Below the pieces are notes generated by a model. The model was given only the letters and a program-made list of their open reading frames with translations, was not told the DNA's origin and did not search any database. A DNA stretch of 64,000 nt from Phycomyces blakesleeanus NRRL 1555(-) (Eukaryota > Mucoromycota > Mucoromycetes > Mucorales > Phycomycetaceae). The DNA lies in NCBI RefSeq assembly GCF_001638985.1, contig NW_017265144.1:1451580-1515579 (forward strand). The letters are read 5' to 3'. Positions within the stretch are counted from its first letter, which is position 1, and every line of letters begins with the position of its first letter. The translations under genes and the position numbers were made by a program. Shown here in pieces: positions 23,237 to 36,070 of this stretch.

Positions 23237-26200
23237 TCAAGGCCTCTGGATTAGAAATAGGGTGGGAAAACATATCGGTGGGAGGACAATAAGGGCTACA
23301 AATATTCCTAGTACCAGCACAAACAATGGTCCGTACAGCAACACAACTCCACGCCGCTTACGGCGCTGCTTGGTAGACAGAACTGAAGATCTTATCTGAT
23401 GCGAAGGCTTCAACCAAAACAACATAATCGAATGAATGCGGTCCACCCAAGGAATCAGGGTAAAAGGGAACAGTCCGAATAAGATCAAATGGCCCAGAAC
23501 AAAGTCTGTTGTGAACACAGACATCTCGACGATCTTACAAATGAATTCACGGCCAGCATGTCGTCCAAGCTATATAAATAAAATAGAATATTTAAAACAT
23601 GCTTGTCATATTATAATTTTTTTTTTGTTTTTTTTTTTGCACCACACTTTACACAAATGGTCCGTTCATAATTTTATTTCAATTCTTTCTTACCTGACTA
23701 CCCCACCATCGACCAGTCCACCAAGTCTTGTCAATTCCATATTGCTGAGGTTCTCGAGTCAAAAAAAGAGCCAACATACTCTTGAACAAAAATCTTTGAA
23801 CCGAAAACACCACCAACATATTCATGACAGTCAGAGCAAGCGAGAATTGCTCATAGAACCAGACATATTCAAACGCCATCAGAAATCCCAAAAGTCCCAG
23901 GCCATGACTCAGAGCCGCAATCCCAACCCCATGCTGAACCGATCCGACCACCGAAAGTGAGACCGACAGGCACTGACACAACAGAAGAATACCGACATTC
24001 CAAACAATCGGCACCACCGTGGCTGCCACCAAAGGTCCCAACAGACCCCAAGGCTTCATTGTCTCTGTCCAAACCATCTCGTGGTTCGTCTTCCCAACAT
24101 TTATTACCTCATGTGTCTTGAGAAACAGGTAGCAAACCAGACAAACCAGTGCCTGCACAAGCGGCATAGCCATCTCAGTCATAAAGATACTCAAGAATCT
24201 TGCACGTGGAACAATTGCGCCATTTGTTGTTATTGATGTCGATGCTGTTATTGCTGGTACTGGCACTGGTGTTGGCACTGGTGTTGGCACTGGTGTTGGC
24301 ACTGGTGTTGGCACTGGTGTTTGTGTTTGTGTTGGATTTGGATTCGGTGACGATAAAGACAATGATGACAATGATGATAAAGATGTTGATGATGCTGTTT
24401 CCGAAATATTCTTCTGTCCCGTAACTCTCATCCGACTCTCGCGGCAGAATGTGATCCAAGCGTGATTGTGCTGCTTTTCATCCCCCTGACTCCGACACAA
24501 CCAACCCAGAAATGCCTTGTAGTCCGTAATAAAGTCCACAAATACAAACTGGTGTGGGTTGAATACGAATGGCGAGATGATGAGAGAACCAACCGTGACC
24601 CAAAAGTAGACTAGGTGCGGCAGCCACATCGTCAATGTCACAAACACAAGAGTCGATAGCGTCCGAGATCCAAAATAAATGCTCGGATTCGCAAACCTAG
24701 AATACAGAACCGAGAAGGGCAATCGTGCCGTGGCAAATCCACGGCCGGTGGCTATGTAGCGTGCACCACCAAAGCTCAGATTGGAAAGCACGGCATTGGC
24801 ATATATTTGGGTAACAAACACTTCAAACAAGGGAGACAGCGAGACAAATTGCTTGAAAAGACGGCATAGACTGCGCCAGGTGCCCTTTTCAGTCAATTCC
24901 TGTAAAAAGAGCGGTAAAAAGGACACAAAGAAGACCATCAGCACCGACAAGACACACCGCTGAATCCACTCTGTAACCGGTCGGAGATTGAAACACTCTT
25001 TGCCTAGCTGACACACGGTTGGAAGAGAAGCAGCCATGGCGCCAATACACATCATACAGATCAAGAACACCTGGATTGTAAATATGATCATAATGTTGTT
25101 CATATGAAACCCTGGATGGCCGTAATAAAACATCAGGAACCGATCGACCGGCAATTGTGTACCTAGGTAATAGTACTCCCGCGACAGGAGCTGTTCGCCC
25201 ATACCAGTGCCGATCTTTGTCGTGAAATTCAATATCGAGCAAAACCCAAGATCACGGCCCTTTCCACACTGCAGGTACTCCGTATGTTTGATCTTGCCAC
25301 CTCTTGAAAGTGCATTCATGCCCGCATAAATATCCTCGTTAAGATGAAGCCCCCGCTGAGCCTTGCTGACTCCACCACGGGTTGTCATAAACACCGCATT
25401 TAGAAAATCCGGGTGTCCGTAATGCAGTCTTCCGCCTGTCTTGGCCATGATCCGCTGCGTCAGGGTACCAAAGGTCTGCTCTTTTCCGGCCGCAATATCT
25501 CCCAACACCCCCACATTCTCTGAAAAGATGTACTCTCGTGCACCAACAATGGCCACTGGAGGTTTTGCCTTGGACGGATTGCTGCAATGTAAACTATACA
25601 CCTCTGTTTCATCCGGAGCGTCCTCTTGCTCAAACTCTCTAAAGATACTCCGGATCTTTATACATTCTTCCAAATAATTGTCTTGATTGGCGTCCACGAG
25701 CTGTAAGTATTCTCCTCGATAAAAGATCAGGGCGTGGTTCTGGTTGTCTGACTTGCCATCACCCAGGATAGGGTTTCCGGGTAGCCTGACCCGGTATCTC
25801 GGTAGTCTTTTGTTACCTGGCAACCGCTCACAATTGCCGTCGATCAAGACCGAGTAATAAATCGGCTCCTGATCTTTCTCTTTGGGCTTTTCTTCATCAA
25901 TATAAGCAATCTGGAGGTGTGGATAGGTGTTTAGCAAATACTCGCAGTTCTCAGCCTCTTCTGAATTAAACTTGGCGTATCTCTGCATGGCCACCAGAAA
26001 ACGGAACTTTTGGTGGGCTAATTGATCCAGTAATGCTTCGGACTGAGAATCGTTCTTATTTAATTTCGAATCTGCTTCCTTTTTATTACTACTACTTTTG
26101 TTATTATCATTATTGTCATCTTTACTTTTTTGTTGCTCTTGTTGCTGTTTTCGAGTGGCGTGTATTTCTGGGTGCTCAATACGATAGAGAAGCTTGAGTG

Positions 26201-28739
26201 CTCTTGCATAATTCATAAATCCACATACAGTGCGGTACAAAGTCTGTGCTCGTTGGGATGCCCAAAGCCGGGTACGCAGTGTGTACTCTGGTGCAGATGA
26301 TTTGAAGCCAATACAATAAAATGGCAGGTCGTCTCGATCCGACGTTTCGTTTTCGCTTTCTTCGACAATTAGCTTGGTGTCCTTTACAAAGTTTTCCCAC
26401 TCGGCTGGGTGAAGCTTCTTGAGGTACTCTAGCAGTGTCACCCTTGAGGTTGTGTCTTCTTCACGAATAATTTCGCGCAGTGACAAGAGCATCTTTTCGG
26501 CATAGTGGGGTGTAAAGACCGTAAAGACCGGCATCTCATGGACCGAACAAGGTTTTGGGATGTCAGTTGACAGACTCTGGGCAAAGAATGACAGCCGACG
26601 CTCGGCCTCGGATTGTCCAGGGAAGCACTGTTCCTTGTCGGTGGCACCCTTTGGGTCAAAGAATTCTGGCACTTTGAGCTCCCTGGCTTCCTTTCCATTT
26701 GTATTATTAATGCTGTTATTGGTTCCATCATTGGCATTTGGAGTCGTTTGAACCTGATACAAAAGTGCCTGAAGGTTACTGATGGACAGTAGGTGCTCTC
26801 GGTACATTGATATCACGATTGCATTCCACATCTGAGAGCATGCAATTTTACGTAGATGGAGTGTGTCCAGCTCTTTGGTTGCCACGACTTTTTGGATGAT
26901 TTGCTGCGGTAGGCGGCCAAACAATGTACGCCAGGAGGTCATTACAGAGAGCCCCTGGTGCATTGACTGTGAGACCGAAAAGAGTGTACTCCAGACAACA
27001 TACCAGAGATAGGTGTCGAGAAAGAACAAGAGAAATTCAACAGAAAATAAAAGTGTGCTGGTGAGAATAGGCATTATTCTGCAGACCGAGTTACCCAAGA
27101 GTGTGTCCTTTGCACAGCTGCCGAGTCGCACTGAGATTGTGGCCCCCAGGGCATCCCTGAAAGACAGGGCCAAAAAGAAATAAGTTTCGAGGAACTTGCT
27201 GCTGAAGATGCAAATCCACAGCAGGATTGAAAGGCACCGATCGTCTCCTGGAATTCCTGGGAAATGGGCGGTAAATGTTTTGGATGCAATTGGGTGGCTC
27301 GAACGCTGACGGCGAAATAGATTTGCCGAGGGGACAATGGCAAGCACGATCGAAAGAATGGCTCCTAGACCCAACTGGCAGCTGGCGACAATCAAACCAA
27401 CCATTCCACCGACCTTGTTAAACTGGATAACGTATACAGATGCGCCGACGTGACATGCCGAAAGAACCATGAGGACCAGGATACGCGACACAAGGATCTT
27501 GGTGGTCTGGACGGTGGCAGGTAAGTATGCAAATTCTGCCAGGGTGGCCATGATGAGTAGCAGACTGGCGACCAGACCTCCTAATCCGATCACAGATAGC
27601 TTGACCGCAAGATCGTGTCGGTTTCCTGACATTGAGAGGTAGACGAAATCGACATTTGCGGCCATGTAGTACCAAAAAGAGGCGGCGTGGATGATCCAGA
27701 TTCGCGAGAAGTTTGTGAGCAGGTGGAGCGACGACCGGGTTTCGTAAAACGTCTTTTCGAATGTACTTGACCACTCGATTTGAGACAGTACGTGGAACTG
27801 CTCGTAGCGTACGATGTCCTTGAGGAACTGGCCGTCTCTGAGTCGCAACCTGGCCATCGACCTGCGATCCCAGAAGAGCTGGTTTATGTCGTCGTAGCCA
27901 ATGATGTGGTTGTGGTCCCTTTCGCGACGGATACACTCACCACGGACAAGTGTGTACGACTGGCCGCGTGCAAACTGGTAGATCGGGGTGATGATGGTGT
28001 CTAGAAAACTTTCAGGGGCCACTTGTCTGAGCCGGTTTACTAGAGAAGTATTGATGACCACACGGTAGTCATCTGCCGCCTTGAACAGAAAACAGATCAG
28101 TTCGGGCATGTACCGCAGGGTGGCTGCCTCTCCCCAGATCAAAAGATAGAGGGCCAGGTGGCAGACTCGTGTGTGGTCCGTCAGAGACTCCATCCTCTGG
28201 CGCCACTCTCGCTTGGCTTCTTCGATCAATTGTCCGGTTGGGGTTGTGGGTACACTGTGACGGTCGTCAAGGTCAAGTTGGGAGGCAAAATACCACTTGC
28301 GGTAATTGGCATGCTCTCCACCAATGTAGTCTGCGTGGAGTGATAATAAGGCTTGTCTTGGGGTCATGCGAGCCGACCGTGAATCCAGCATTGTCAAGAG
28401 GTGGTCATACATGTTGCGTCTGTTGTCGCGTTGGAATCCAAAGTACTTTGCAAAGTCCAGAAAGATGTCTTCGATATCGGTCATCCGAATCGGACAGCCG
28501 GCAGTGTCCCAGTATTGATAGATTGTGGCGGGTGCGTCCGGTGAATTTTTTGGAGGACGGAGTAGGTCAGAGAATGGGTGGCCATGAGTATACAAGTCTG
28601 AGGTCTCTAAGAAGTTGACTGGAAGGTCATTTTCGCCAAATGTAGTCTGAGATAAATCCATTTGATCTGGATAATTGAGGCCTACGATAATTGATATAGA
28701 ATGATATATGTATGTATATATGTATACATGTATTTATTT

Positions 28740-28773
<34 letters not shown>

Positions 28774-28954
28774 TATATTTTATATATAAAAAATAAATGA
28801 ATAAATAATTAGGAAAGAAAAAAAATACACAGAGAGAAAAGGAAATGAGGCGAAAGAAATAGGTGTAGGAATGAATGAGATTTATTATTTGATTTGATTT
28901 GGTTCCGTACCAAAGGCCATTTTGTTTGTTAATTCTTATCTACTTGCCTGTCAT
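23237..28954 (-). CDS. FKS1: 1,3-beta-D-glucan synthase catalytic subunit
   Basis: Plasma-membrane GT48 enzyme that polymerises UDP-glucose into cell-wall 1,3-beta-glucan under Rho1 control. The large exon 28681-23694 and last exon 23569-23237 are certain. A 7-nt first exon (28954-28948, ATGACAG before a GC donor) is my inference and gives 1775 aa; without it the ATG at 28661 gives 1766 aa. Landmarks: IEDIFLDFAKYFGFQRDNRR and LLSLHADYIGGEHANYRKWY (FKS1_dom1), VRLPGNPILGDGKSDNQNH and DNYLEECIKIRSIFREFE (glucan-synthase core), and in the last exon REFICKIVEMS then DFVLGHLILFGLFPF. Hydrophobic clusters lie near residues 300-560 and 1190-1750. The N-terminal tail is far shorter than in yeast. A Ser/Pro/Thr repeat (PVPT units) at about residues 1440-1475 interrupts the region before the C-terminal membrane block. 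Confidence 0.96.
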
Positions 28955-29805
28955 TGAGTGAAAAGCGCGGATACGGCTATGAATGTGCGAGGGCACAAAA
29001 TGACGCAAAAATGAAAATGTATATGAAAATGTATATGAGAATATATAGCTTATATGTCTATGTTATCGGCCTATATACATATATAATGTAATGTACTATG
29101 GAAAAGAGTGAAAGTAATGGAAGAAGAACGGTTGTGGTGCTTCCAATACTTGGATTTATTTCAGCTAAAATTTCATATAGACTAAAATAATGATAATAAT
29201 AATAATAATCATAACAATAGCCTAGGGCTTGTATGCAAGGGGGGGATCAAAAGTACTTAATATATATATATGTTCCTTCTTTTCTTCTTCTTCTTTAATT
29301 TCTTTTCACTTACTTTCATTTCCTCTCTATGCGTTCTTATTCTGGTGTTAATGACAGAAATTTAATAAACTCCTCATAAAGAAGTTCAAAAATATATTTA
29401 TATATAATTTGTATTATAGATATAAAATTATGGCTTTGAATTCATTAGACTGTTTTCAGCCTATCGATACAACCATACTATACGCATATACATCTAATGC
29501 ATTCCACACCACAGACTATTATATACAGCAAATTAAACAGACACCTGTACTCGCAGATCTTTACACCAAAGACCAATAAGATGAAACCAACAAATATATG
29601 TATATGTATAATGAAATCCTTTGATCATATATACATTTTATATATAAATGTATAAACAAGGACACAGCCCCACTCACATACACACAAGACTATACATGTA
29701 AAAAAAGGTAATGATAATGAAGATGATATTATTGTTGTTGCGGTTAATGTGATTATTGTTGTGCTTGTTATTATTATTTTTTATAATTATTATTTTGCAA
29801 GTTGT
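28955..29805. other. Intergenic region between FKS1 and the Ral gene
   Basis: Contains the FKS1 promoter side and the 3' flank of the Ral gene. I see AT-rich DNA and short microsatellites (ATA near 29190, GTT/ATT near 29730-29780) but no further gene. Confidence 0.5.
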
Positions 29806-30964
29806 CTATAGAATGATACATTTTCCTTTCTTTGATCTTGAGTCTGTCATTGACATTTGTTCTTTGCGATCTCTTATTTGTCGCATCAACATTGTATAGA
29901 CATTTTCTACGTTGTATCGTGTCTTGGCTGATGTTTCCATGTAATTGCAATTCCACTCCTGGGCAAGCTGTTGGGCTTCTTCGGTCGTTACTTTGCGTAG
30001 ATGTTCCAAATCAACCTTGTTTCCTACCAGGATAAATGGAATCTACAAAATATTAATAACAATAACAATATTAATATTAATATTAATGTCTATTTACAAA
30101 CGAATCGCACTTACGGTGTCATCATCTAATACACGGAGAATCTGGTCTCTAAACTCTTGGGCATGTTCAAACGATTCGTATTCACAGACTGAAAATACAC
30201 AAAGAAATCCTTCACCAGATCGATAGTAATTGTCGCGAATCTATATTATATATACATATAAAAATGAACAAATAATATTCAGAATAATATAGCAAAAATC
30301 AGAAACTTATTCGCGTCTTTGTAAAATAGAGATATAAAATGAAATAAAAAAGGAGTATCTCTTTCTATTCTTTCTCCTCTATCCCGTCCTATGCTTGTGT
30401 ATGTAATATACATATATGTAGTATAATGTGCAGCGTAGTCTGTAGTGTAGATGCTCATCTTGGTGAAACAGAGCGGAGAGAAATATGAACAAAGAAAAAA
30501 AAAAGAAGAGAAACTCACAGCTGCATATTCTTCTTGTCCGGCTGTGTCTAGAATGTCAATGTCGCATTCATGACCATCCAACATGATCTTCTTGCGGTAG
30601 GCTAATGTCAAAAATAGAGTATAGAAAATAAAGTATAGAAAGAGAAAAGAATTTAGGTTTCAATTTCTGTCATTAATTCTGTTTCAATACAATTTTCTTT
30701 CATTCTTTCATTTTCACGTTCTCTCTCCTTCAAACATATATATAAACATAAATATATATATGTATATGTATAGATGAATATTGGTATTGGTATTGGTATT
30801 GGTATTGGTATTGACGTATACGTACAATCTGCCTTGGTTGGGTCGTATTCTTCTACAAAGTCACCGTACATGTATTGGAGTGTCAAGGCTGATTTTCCTA
30901 CACCACCGGATCCAACCATAATCACTTTGTGAAGAGTCATAGCATTCTTTGTTTTCTTTGCCAT
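29806..30964 (-). CDS. RAL: Ral-type small GTPase
   Basis: Ras-superfamily switch. Four exons: 30964-30826, 30601-30519, 30240-30115 and 30042-29806; 585 nt, 194 aa. G1 is [11 protein letters not shown]; switch I reads [14 protein letters not shown], the Ral effector loop rather than the YDPTIEDSY form of Ras/Rap; G3 is [14 protein letters not shown]4 is NKVDLE; G5 is [22 protein letters not shown] is also Ral-like. The C-terminus is basic (SRSKKGK) and ends in CIIL, a CAAX box whose final Leu predicts geranylgeranylation and membrane anchoring. In animals Ral drives exocyst-dependent secretion; an exocyst role here is inference. The first intron carries an ATTGGT hexamer tract at 30778-30813. 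Confidence 0.95.
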
Positions 30965-31417
30965 CTTTGTAATAAACTATATTATTGATAATTTAAATGT
31001 ATATATGTAGAAGAAAGAAAGAAAGCAAAAGAAGAAGAAGAAGAAGGAGAAGAAGAAGAAATAAAGAGAGATTGATGGTCAAACCTCTTTGCTTTTCAAG
31101 CAGCTGCCTTGACGTCACTTTACAACACGTGCTTTAACCTGTATTTTTATTTGTGCTTGATTGAAACCAAAAAAAAAAGAGAGCCAACATGGATTCATAT
31201 GTTTCAAGCAAGCAACTAATAATAATATAATCATAGTAATTATAACAATGACAGCCATAGATGATGATGATGATTAATACTATTTTTGGTCAATTAATCA
31301 AACATGTTTAATGGATTTGTACATGTATATATATGAGTTATTGAGTAAATGTGTGAGTGTGAGTGTGAATGTGAGAGAGTGAGAGAGTGAGAGAGTGAGA
31401 GAGTGAGAGAGTATATT
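30965..31417. other. Intergenic region between the Ral gene and MED4
   Basis: Ral promoter side with AGAAGA repeats near 31010-31060, then the 3' flank of MED4 with GAGAGT repeats near 31370-31410. I see no gene. Confidence 0.5.
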
Positions 31418-32422
31418 TCATGAAGGCATATCTGGATTGAGATCCAAGATCCAGAATGGATCTCCTTGAGATTCCTCTGGTTGACCAGTGCTACCAGCCT
31501 CCTTATTGATTTCTTCTTCCATTGCACTATCACTATCCGAGCTTTCGACTAGAAAACAAAATAAAAAAGTATATAATTAGCTCACTTCAAAAGCCAAAAA
31601 AAAACATGTAATAATAGTAATAGTATTATCTTTCTTCTAGTTTCATGATTCTCACATTGATCTTCTGGTACAGGTTGTGGTGCATGCTGCCAGTAGAGTT
31701 GACCACGGCGCATACGCTCTTCATCAGGATAAGGTTTCTCGAATTCAATCTTCATATCACGACTGATCAATTCAAAGTTTGGAGGTGCAGAAGTGTACTT
31801 TGATAGTTTAGAAGCATAAGACAAAATCTCTGTGAACTGAACATTTGCTATAAGAAAATAAAGAAGTAAATATACAGATTGACATATATATATATATATA
31901 TATATTTCTTCTTCTTTTTGCATTTATCTTACAATCCTTGGAATATTCAATAGCCTTTAATTCACGTTTGGCCTGTGTCAAATCAAGATCTATATTTTCG
32001 CGTGCATCATGCAATCGTTGAACGATTTCCAACATTGTCATTTGATGGCGTTGAATATCATCCTGAACTTGTATAATTCGTCTCTGTCGTGCTTGATGCT
32101 CATCGACTAGGAGTAGAAACCTATCAATACGCTTTGTTTGTTCATTTTGTATATAGAGTATATATGTGCTTTGTTTTTCTTCTTCTTTTTATTATTATAT
32201 ATATAAAGAAAGAAAGAAGGAAATGGAAATCTTACTGGATTCAATAGCTTGTTGGAGTGCTCTATCTACTCCAACAATCTTTTTTAAAAGTGTCTCGGGA
32301 GAATGTTGCTCATCCACCGGGGTATTTTCTGCTACTAATGATATGGCATGAAAGTAATTCTTAATAAGACCAGAGTAATCTGTCAAGAGTGCATTAACTT
32401 GATCGCGCAAAGAAGATGCCAT
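31418..32422 (-). CDS. MED4: Mediator complex subunit 4
   Basis: Subunit of the middle module of Mediator, bridging activators and RNA polymerase II. Four exons: 32422-32236, 32106-31933, 31847-31656 and 31548-31418; 684 nt, 227 aa. The N-terminal half is helical coiled coil (VDRALQQAIES, EHQARQRRIIQVQDDIQRHQ, MLEIVQRLHDARENIDLDLT). The MED4 signature follows: FTEILSYASKLSKYTSAPP, then KPYPDEERMRRGQLYWQ. The C-terminus is acidic (ESSDSDSAMEEEINKEAG), as in fungal MED4. The head-to-head neighbour FRA10AC1 starts 325 bp away, so the two likely share a bidirectional promoter. Confidence 0.92.
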
Positions 32423-32717
32423 GCTTTTTTTCTTCTTCTTTTCTTTAAAAGAAATTCAATTCATGATCTTCATTTTTTTATCTTTTTTTCTTTTTCTTTC
32501 TCAACTTCTGTCTTTCTCTCTTCCCATTTGATGTGACGTGTGTGACTTGAGCAGTAAAACTAAAGTTGTGTTGCTTGCATACATTCCTCAATACTTACAA
32601 TCCATACACACTACACAAACACTACAACCACTATACATTGCACCTGTATAGATTATCTCCTTTATAATTCTTATTTTACTTTCTGTATCCCTTCTTTCTT
32701 TCTTTCTTTAAATAATC

Positions 32718-32747
<30 letters not shown>

Positions 32748-32750
<3 letters not shown>

Positions 32751-33924
32751 GCATCTTCAAAATCAATGTTTCGTAATGACCTACGTGGTGTAGATGCAGT
32801 AAGACAATAAAGTGTTCTTTTTACCCTTTCTTTTCTTCTTCTTTTCACTATATCATATATAGATATATATCTATTTACATTTTTATTTTTTGCTTTTAAT
32901 TATCAAAAAATCTTACTATTTTCTCTCTTTTTCTTTTATATATATAAATACTCTTTCTTCTTCTTTTACTGTTTACAAGTACACTCGACACAAAAAGTTG
33001 ATTAGAGACTACACACTTTTTTACAACCATCAAATACCTAAAAATGAAGTAAAATACAAGACCGAGATTGAGATCATTCGAGAGAATCACAAGTTTATTC
33101 GCAATCAAGATGAAGACGAGGCCGAAGATGCACCATGGGAACAACGTGCAGCCAAGAAATATTATGATAAACTCTTCAAAGAATATGCCATTGGTGAATT
33201 AAAGTACTACAAAGAATCAAAAATTGCTTTACGCTGGCGTACAGAGGGTGAAGTAGTATCTGGTAAAGGTAGGGTATCGATTTATTTATATGTTTATACG
33301 TTTACTTACTTGTGTTTTAGGCCAGTTTGTGTGTGCTTCTACACGCTGCGATTCTACTCACAGTCTGGAGAGTTGGGAAGTCAATTTCAGATATGCAGAG
33401 GATGGCGAGGTCAAGAATGAATTGGTGAAAATCAGACTTTGCCCATCATGTTCTGATAAATTAAACTACACTACACAAAAGAGGTTGGCCAAGAAAGAAA
33501 AGAAGGACAAATTGAAACGGAAGCGGGATCAAAAGCGAGAACAAGAACGAGATTCAAACAAGTCTTCCCGTAAACGATCCAAAAAATCTTCTGGTAGTAA
33601 ATCTGCTGCAGAAGATGAAAGCCAAAGTGAAAGTGAAAGCGAAAGTGAAGAAGACGAAGGCGAGAGAATGGGTAAAAATAAAGGTAAGTTATTGGTGTGT
33701 CGGTACATTTATGAATTGGTAGACAGGAAGGAGTCTGTTATTACTTTTACTTTCTCATCTTTACTTGTTAAGATGAGCGTAATACTAATATATGAATAAA
33801 CGAATGGTATATAAACCATATAGAGTCCGAAGCATCCAATGTGTGGAAGCAGACTGCAGAATCAAGAGAAGAAAGGTCAAAAGAGGAAGAATTCGAGGAT
33901 TATTTTGCAGATCTATTACAATAA
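32748..33924 (+). CDS. FRA10AC1: FRA10AC1-family nuclear protein
   Basis: Conserved eukaryotic nuclear protein associated with spliceosomes. Four exons: 32748-32798, 32980-33268, 33321-33683 and 33824-33924; 804 nt, 267 aa. Family blocks: YTRHKKLIRDYTLFYNHQ, IEIIRENHKFIRNQDED, then WEQRAAKKYYDKLFKEYAIG, YKESKIALRWRTEGEVVSGK, GQFVCASTRCD and the paired-Cys element VKIRLCPSCSDKLNYTTQKR, which with the upstream Cys pair suggests a zinc site. After residue 180 it becomes a Lys/Arg/Glu/Ser low-complexity tail (KKEKKDKLKRKRDQKREQER, then ESESESEEDEGE) with nuclear-localisation character. It is divergent from MED4. Confidence 0.93.
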
Positions 33925-34695
33925 AAAAAATAGAGTACATCTTTGTTATACATATATATATGTATATGGCTGTGTGGATATAACTTGATGAAAAATACAA
34001 TTCTGTAAGAATAAAATTAACCTCTTAACCCAAGATATTTACTGCCTCGGGAGAAAGGGATAATTTATTTTTTCTCCTTAATGATTTTACCATGGGATTC
34101 TGGTGATCAGTATCAATATCAAGTTCCCGCGGGAGGTCAAAGCAAAGAAAATAATAATGTCAAAACTGGATTCAATCAAGTAACAAATGAATTGAATTTG
34201 GAACAATAATTTCATAGAAATAAAGTACGAGAAAAGGAAGGTGAGAGGTTTGGTGTCTAATGGCCATCAATTAACCCAAGCACCCATTTATATTCCAATA
34301 TCCACAGAATGTATATATTGCTATTATACATTAAATAAACCTCACCAAATAGGCAAGGTCATCTACAATTTCCTTTCTAAATCTCTCTTTCTACCTCTTG
34401 TAAACACATCTTCCTATTATTCCTTTTGTTGTTGACTCACAGTATCCGAACAAAACCAAAAAGAGAATCAATGGCAGGATTGTCTTTCAATAATTTAATA
34501 TATATTTATATTTATGTATGTATGTATGCATGTTTTAAGTAGCGTGTATCTGCGTCTCTTTCTCTTTCTGTGGGTGTGTGTGGGTGTGTGTGGGTGTGTG
34601 TGGGTGTGTGTGGGTAGGTGTGGGTGGGTGTGCGTTTTAATTAATATTAAAAATAATATTAATAAGATGAGGGAACAAAATTAATTAGACAGGTA
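33925..34695. other. Gene-free interval with a GTGTGTGTGG minisatellite
   Basis: 3' flanks of two convergent genes. A roughly 10-bp GGGTGTGTGT repeat occupies 34572-34630. No coding sequence is supported. Confidence 0.5.
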
Positions 34696-35903
34696 TTATA
34701 ATGCATAGCTTGCTGTACTAAATGAGTAATCCTCGTCTGGGTCTTGAGGTGATTCTGAACCTGTTCTGTCATTCACTAATCTCTTTGGTTCTTGGTATGG
34801 CACAAGATCCCACAATTGATTCTCATTGTCTTCGTATTTACGCTCATACAATAACACCACTGTTCCTGGCTTTGTCCAATTACCCTGTTTTTTGTTTTTT
34901 TTTTTTTTTACAAAAAAAAGTTAACATTTAAAATTATGGATATAAATGTCAAAAAGTCCCAAGAAATAATAATATTAAAGTAAGGAAGACTATCAACATT
35001 TCACTGTAGTTATGATTAGTAAATTTAAACTTACCCGAATATCAAGCACCAGATTAGGATCTGCTTGTGGGTAAATGAAACCATCTTCACGATAATACCA
35101 TCGTTGGTTTTGGGCATCTTCGAGCATCTTTCGCTTGAACTGGATCACTTGCTTGTCACTCTCCAATACACCTTTTTTTAAAAAGGAAAAAATGTCTATT
35201 AAATGTCTGGATGGTATCCCAATAAAATAAATAAACATATAATAATAACATTATTGAGAATGCCAACAATGAAACCAATTACAATAGCAATCCCAATCAC
35301 AGTAGCAATATGATAGACATACAGGTACAGATAAATATAAAGAAGGCCATTGTCAAAGGTTCATTTGGGATATCTTTCTATCTTTTTTTTTTGCTTTACT
35401 CACCACCTTGAATATCCAAGACTACAAAACAAAAACGAGAAATTTCAAAAGTAAATAAATAAATTAATCGATTAATATTGTCAATTACATATTTATATAT
35501 TACTGCTGACTACTAACTACCAGCTACTACGAGTTTAGAGATTGTATATATATATAATATTTTTATTTCTTAAAGAATAAAGAAAAAGAACCAATTTCTT
35601 GGTACATAATACGTAATGTATATTCTAGTCTGCAAAGAAGCTTACCGAGACCACTGTTTTTATTGATAATGTAGCCATGGTCATACATCCACAACTGATT
35701 GGCATTGTCTGTTTCTTTCATTGGGTACACAATCACCTTGGCGCTTGTCTACAATCAACCATTTGGATTAGAAAACAAAATTACAATATAACTTTTATTG
35801 ATTGGTTCATTACCTTGAGGGAATCCCATGACACGTCAAGAACCATCTTGTGCTTACAGCGGGACTGAATAAAGAACCAGCCATAAGGGAATTTGCTTGC
35901 CAT
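34696..35903 (-). CDS. Ricin-B-type (beta-trefoil) lectin-domain protein
   Basis: Intracellular-looking protein (no signal peptide; start MASKFPYGWFFIQSR) with a carbohydrate-binding beta-trefoil. Five exons: 35903-35814, 35748-35646, 35421-35404 (only 18 nt), 35171-35035 and 34884-34696; 537 nt, 178 aa. Three repeats carry the QxW-type motif and preceding LD core: MVLDV with NQLWMYD, LVLDI with NQRWYYR, and a last NQLWDLV. The C-terminal 35 residues after the fold are hydrophilic and acidic. The lectin fold alone gives sugar binding; no ricin A-chain (rRNA N-glycosidase) domain is present. A ricin-related toxin is known from Mucorales, and B-lectin proteins without toxic function are also common; I cannot tell orthology from this sequence alone. 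Confidence 0.85.
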
Positions 35904-36070
35904 AGTTAATTGAAACAATAAAGGGAGAGAGATATAGATAGAAGAATAAAGAAAGAAAGAAAAGAAAGAGAGAGAGAAAAAAAAGTATAATTATTTCATT
36001 TATTTTCATTCTACTTTTCTCCCTCTCTCTCTCTCTCTTGCTTTGTCCTTTGTCTGTCGGTCTGGTGAAT

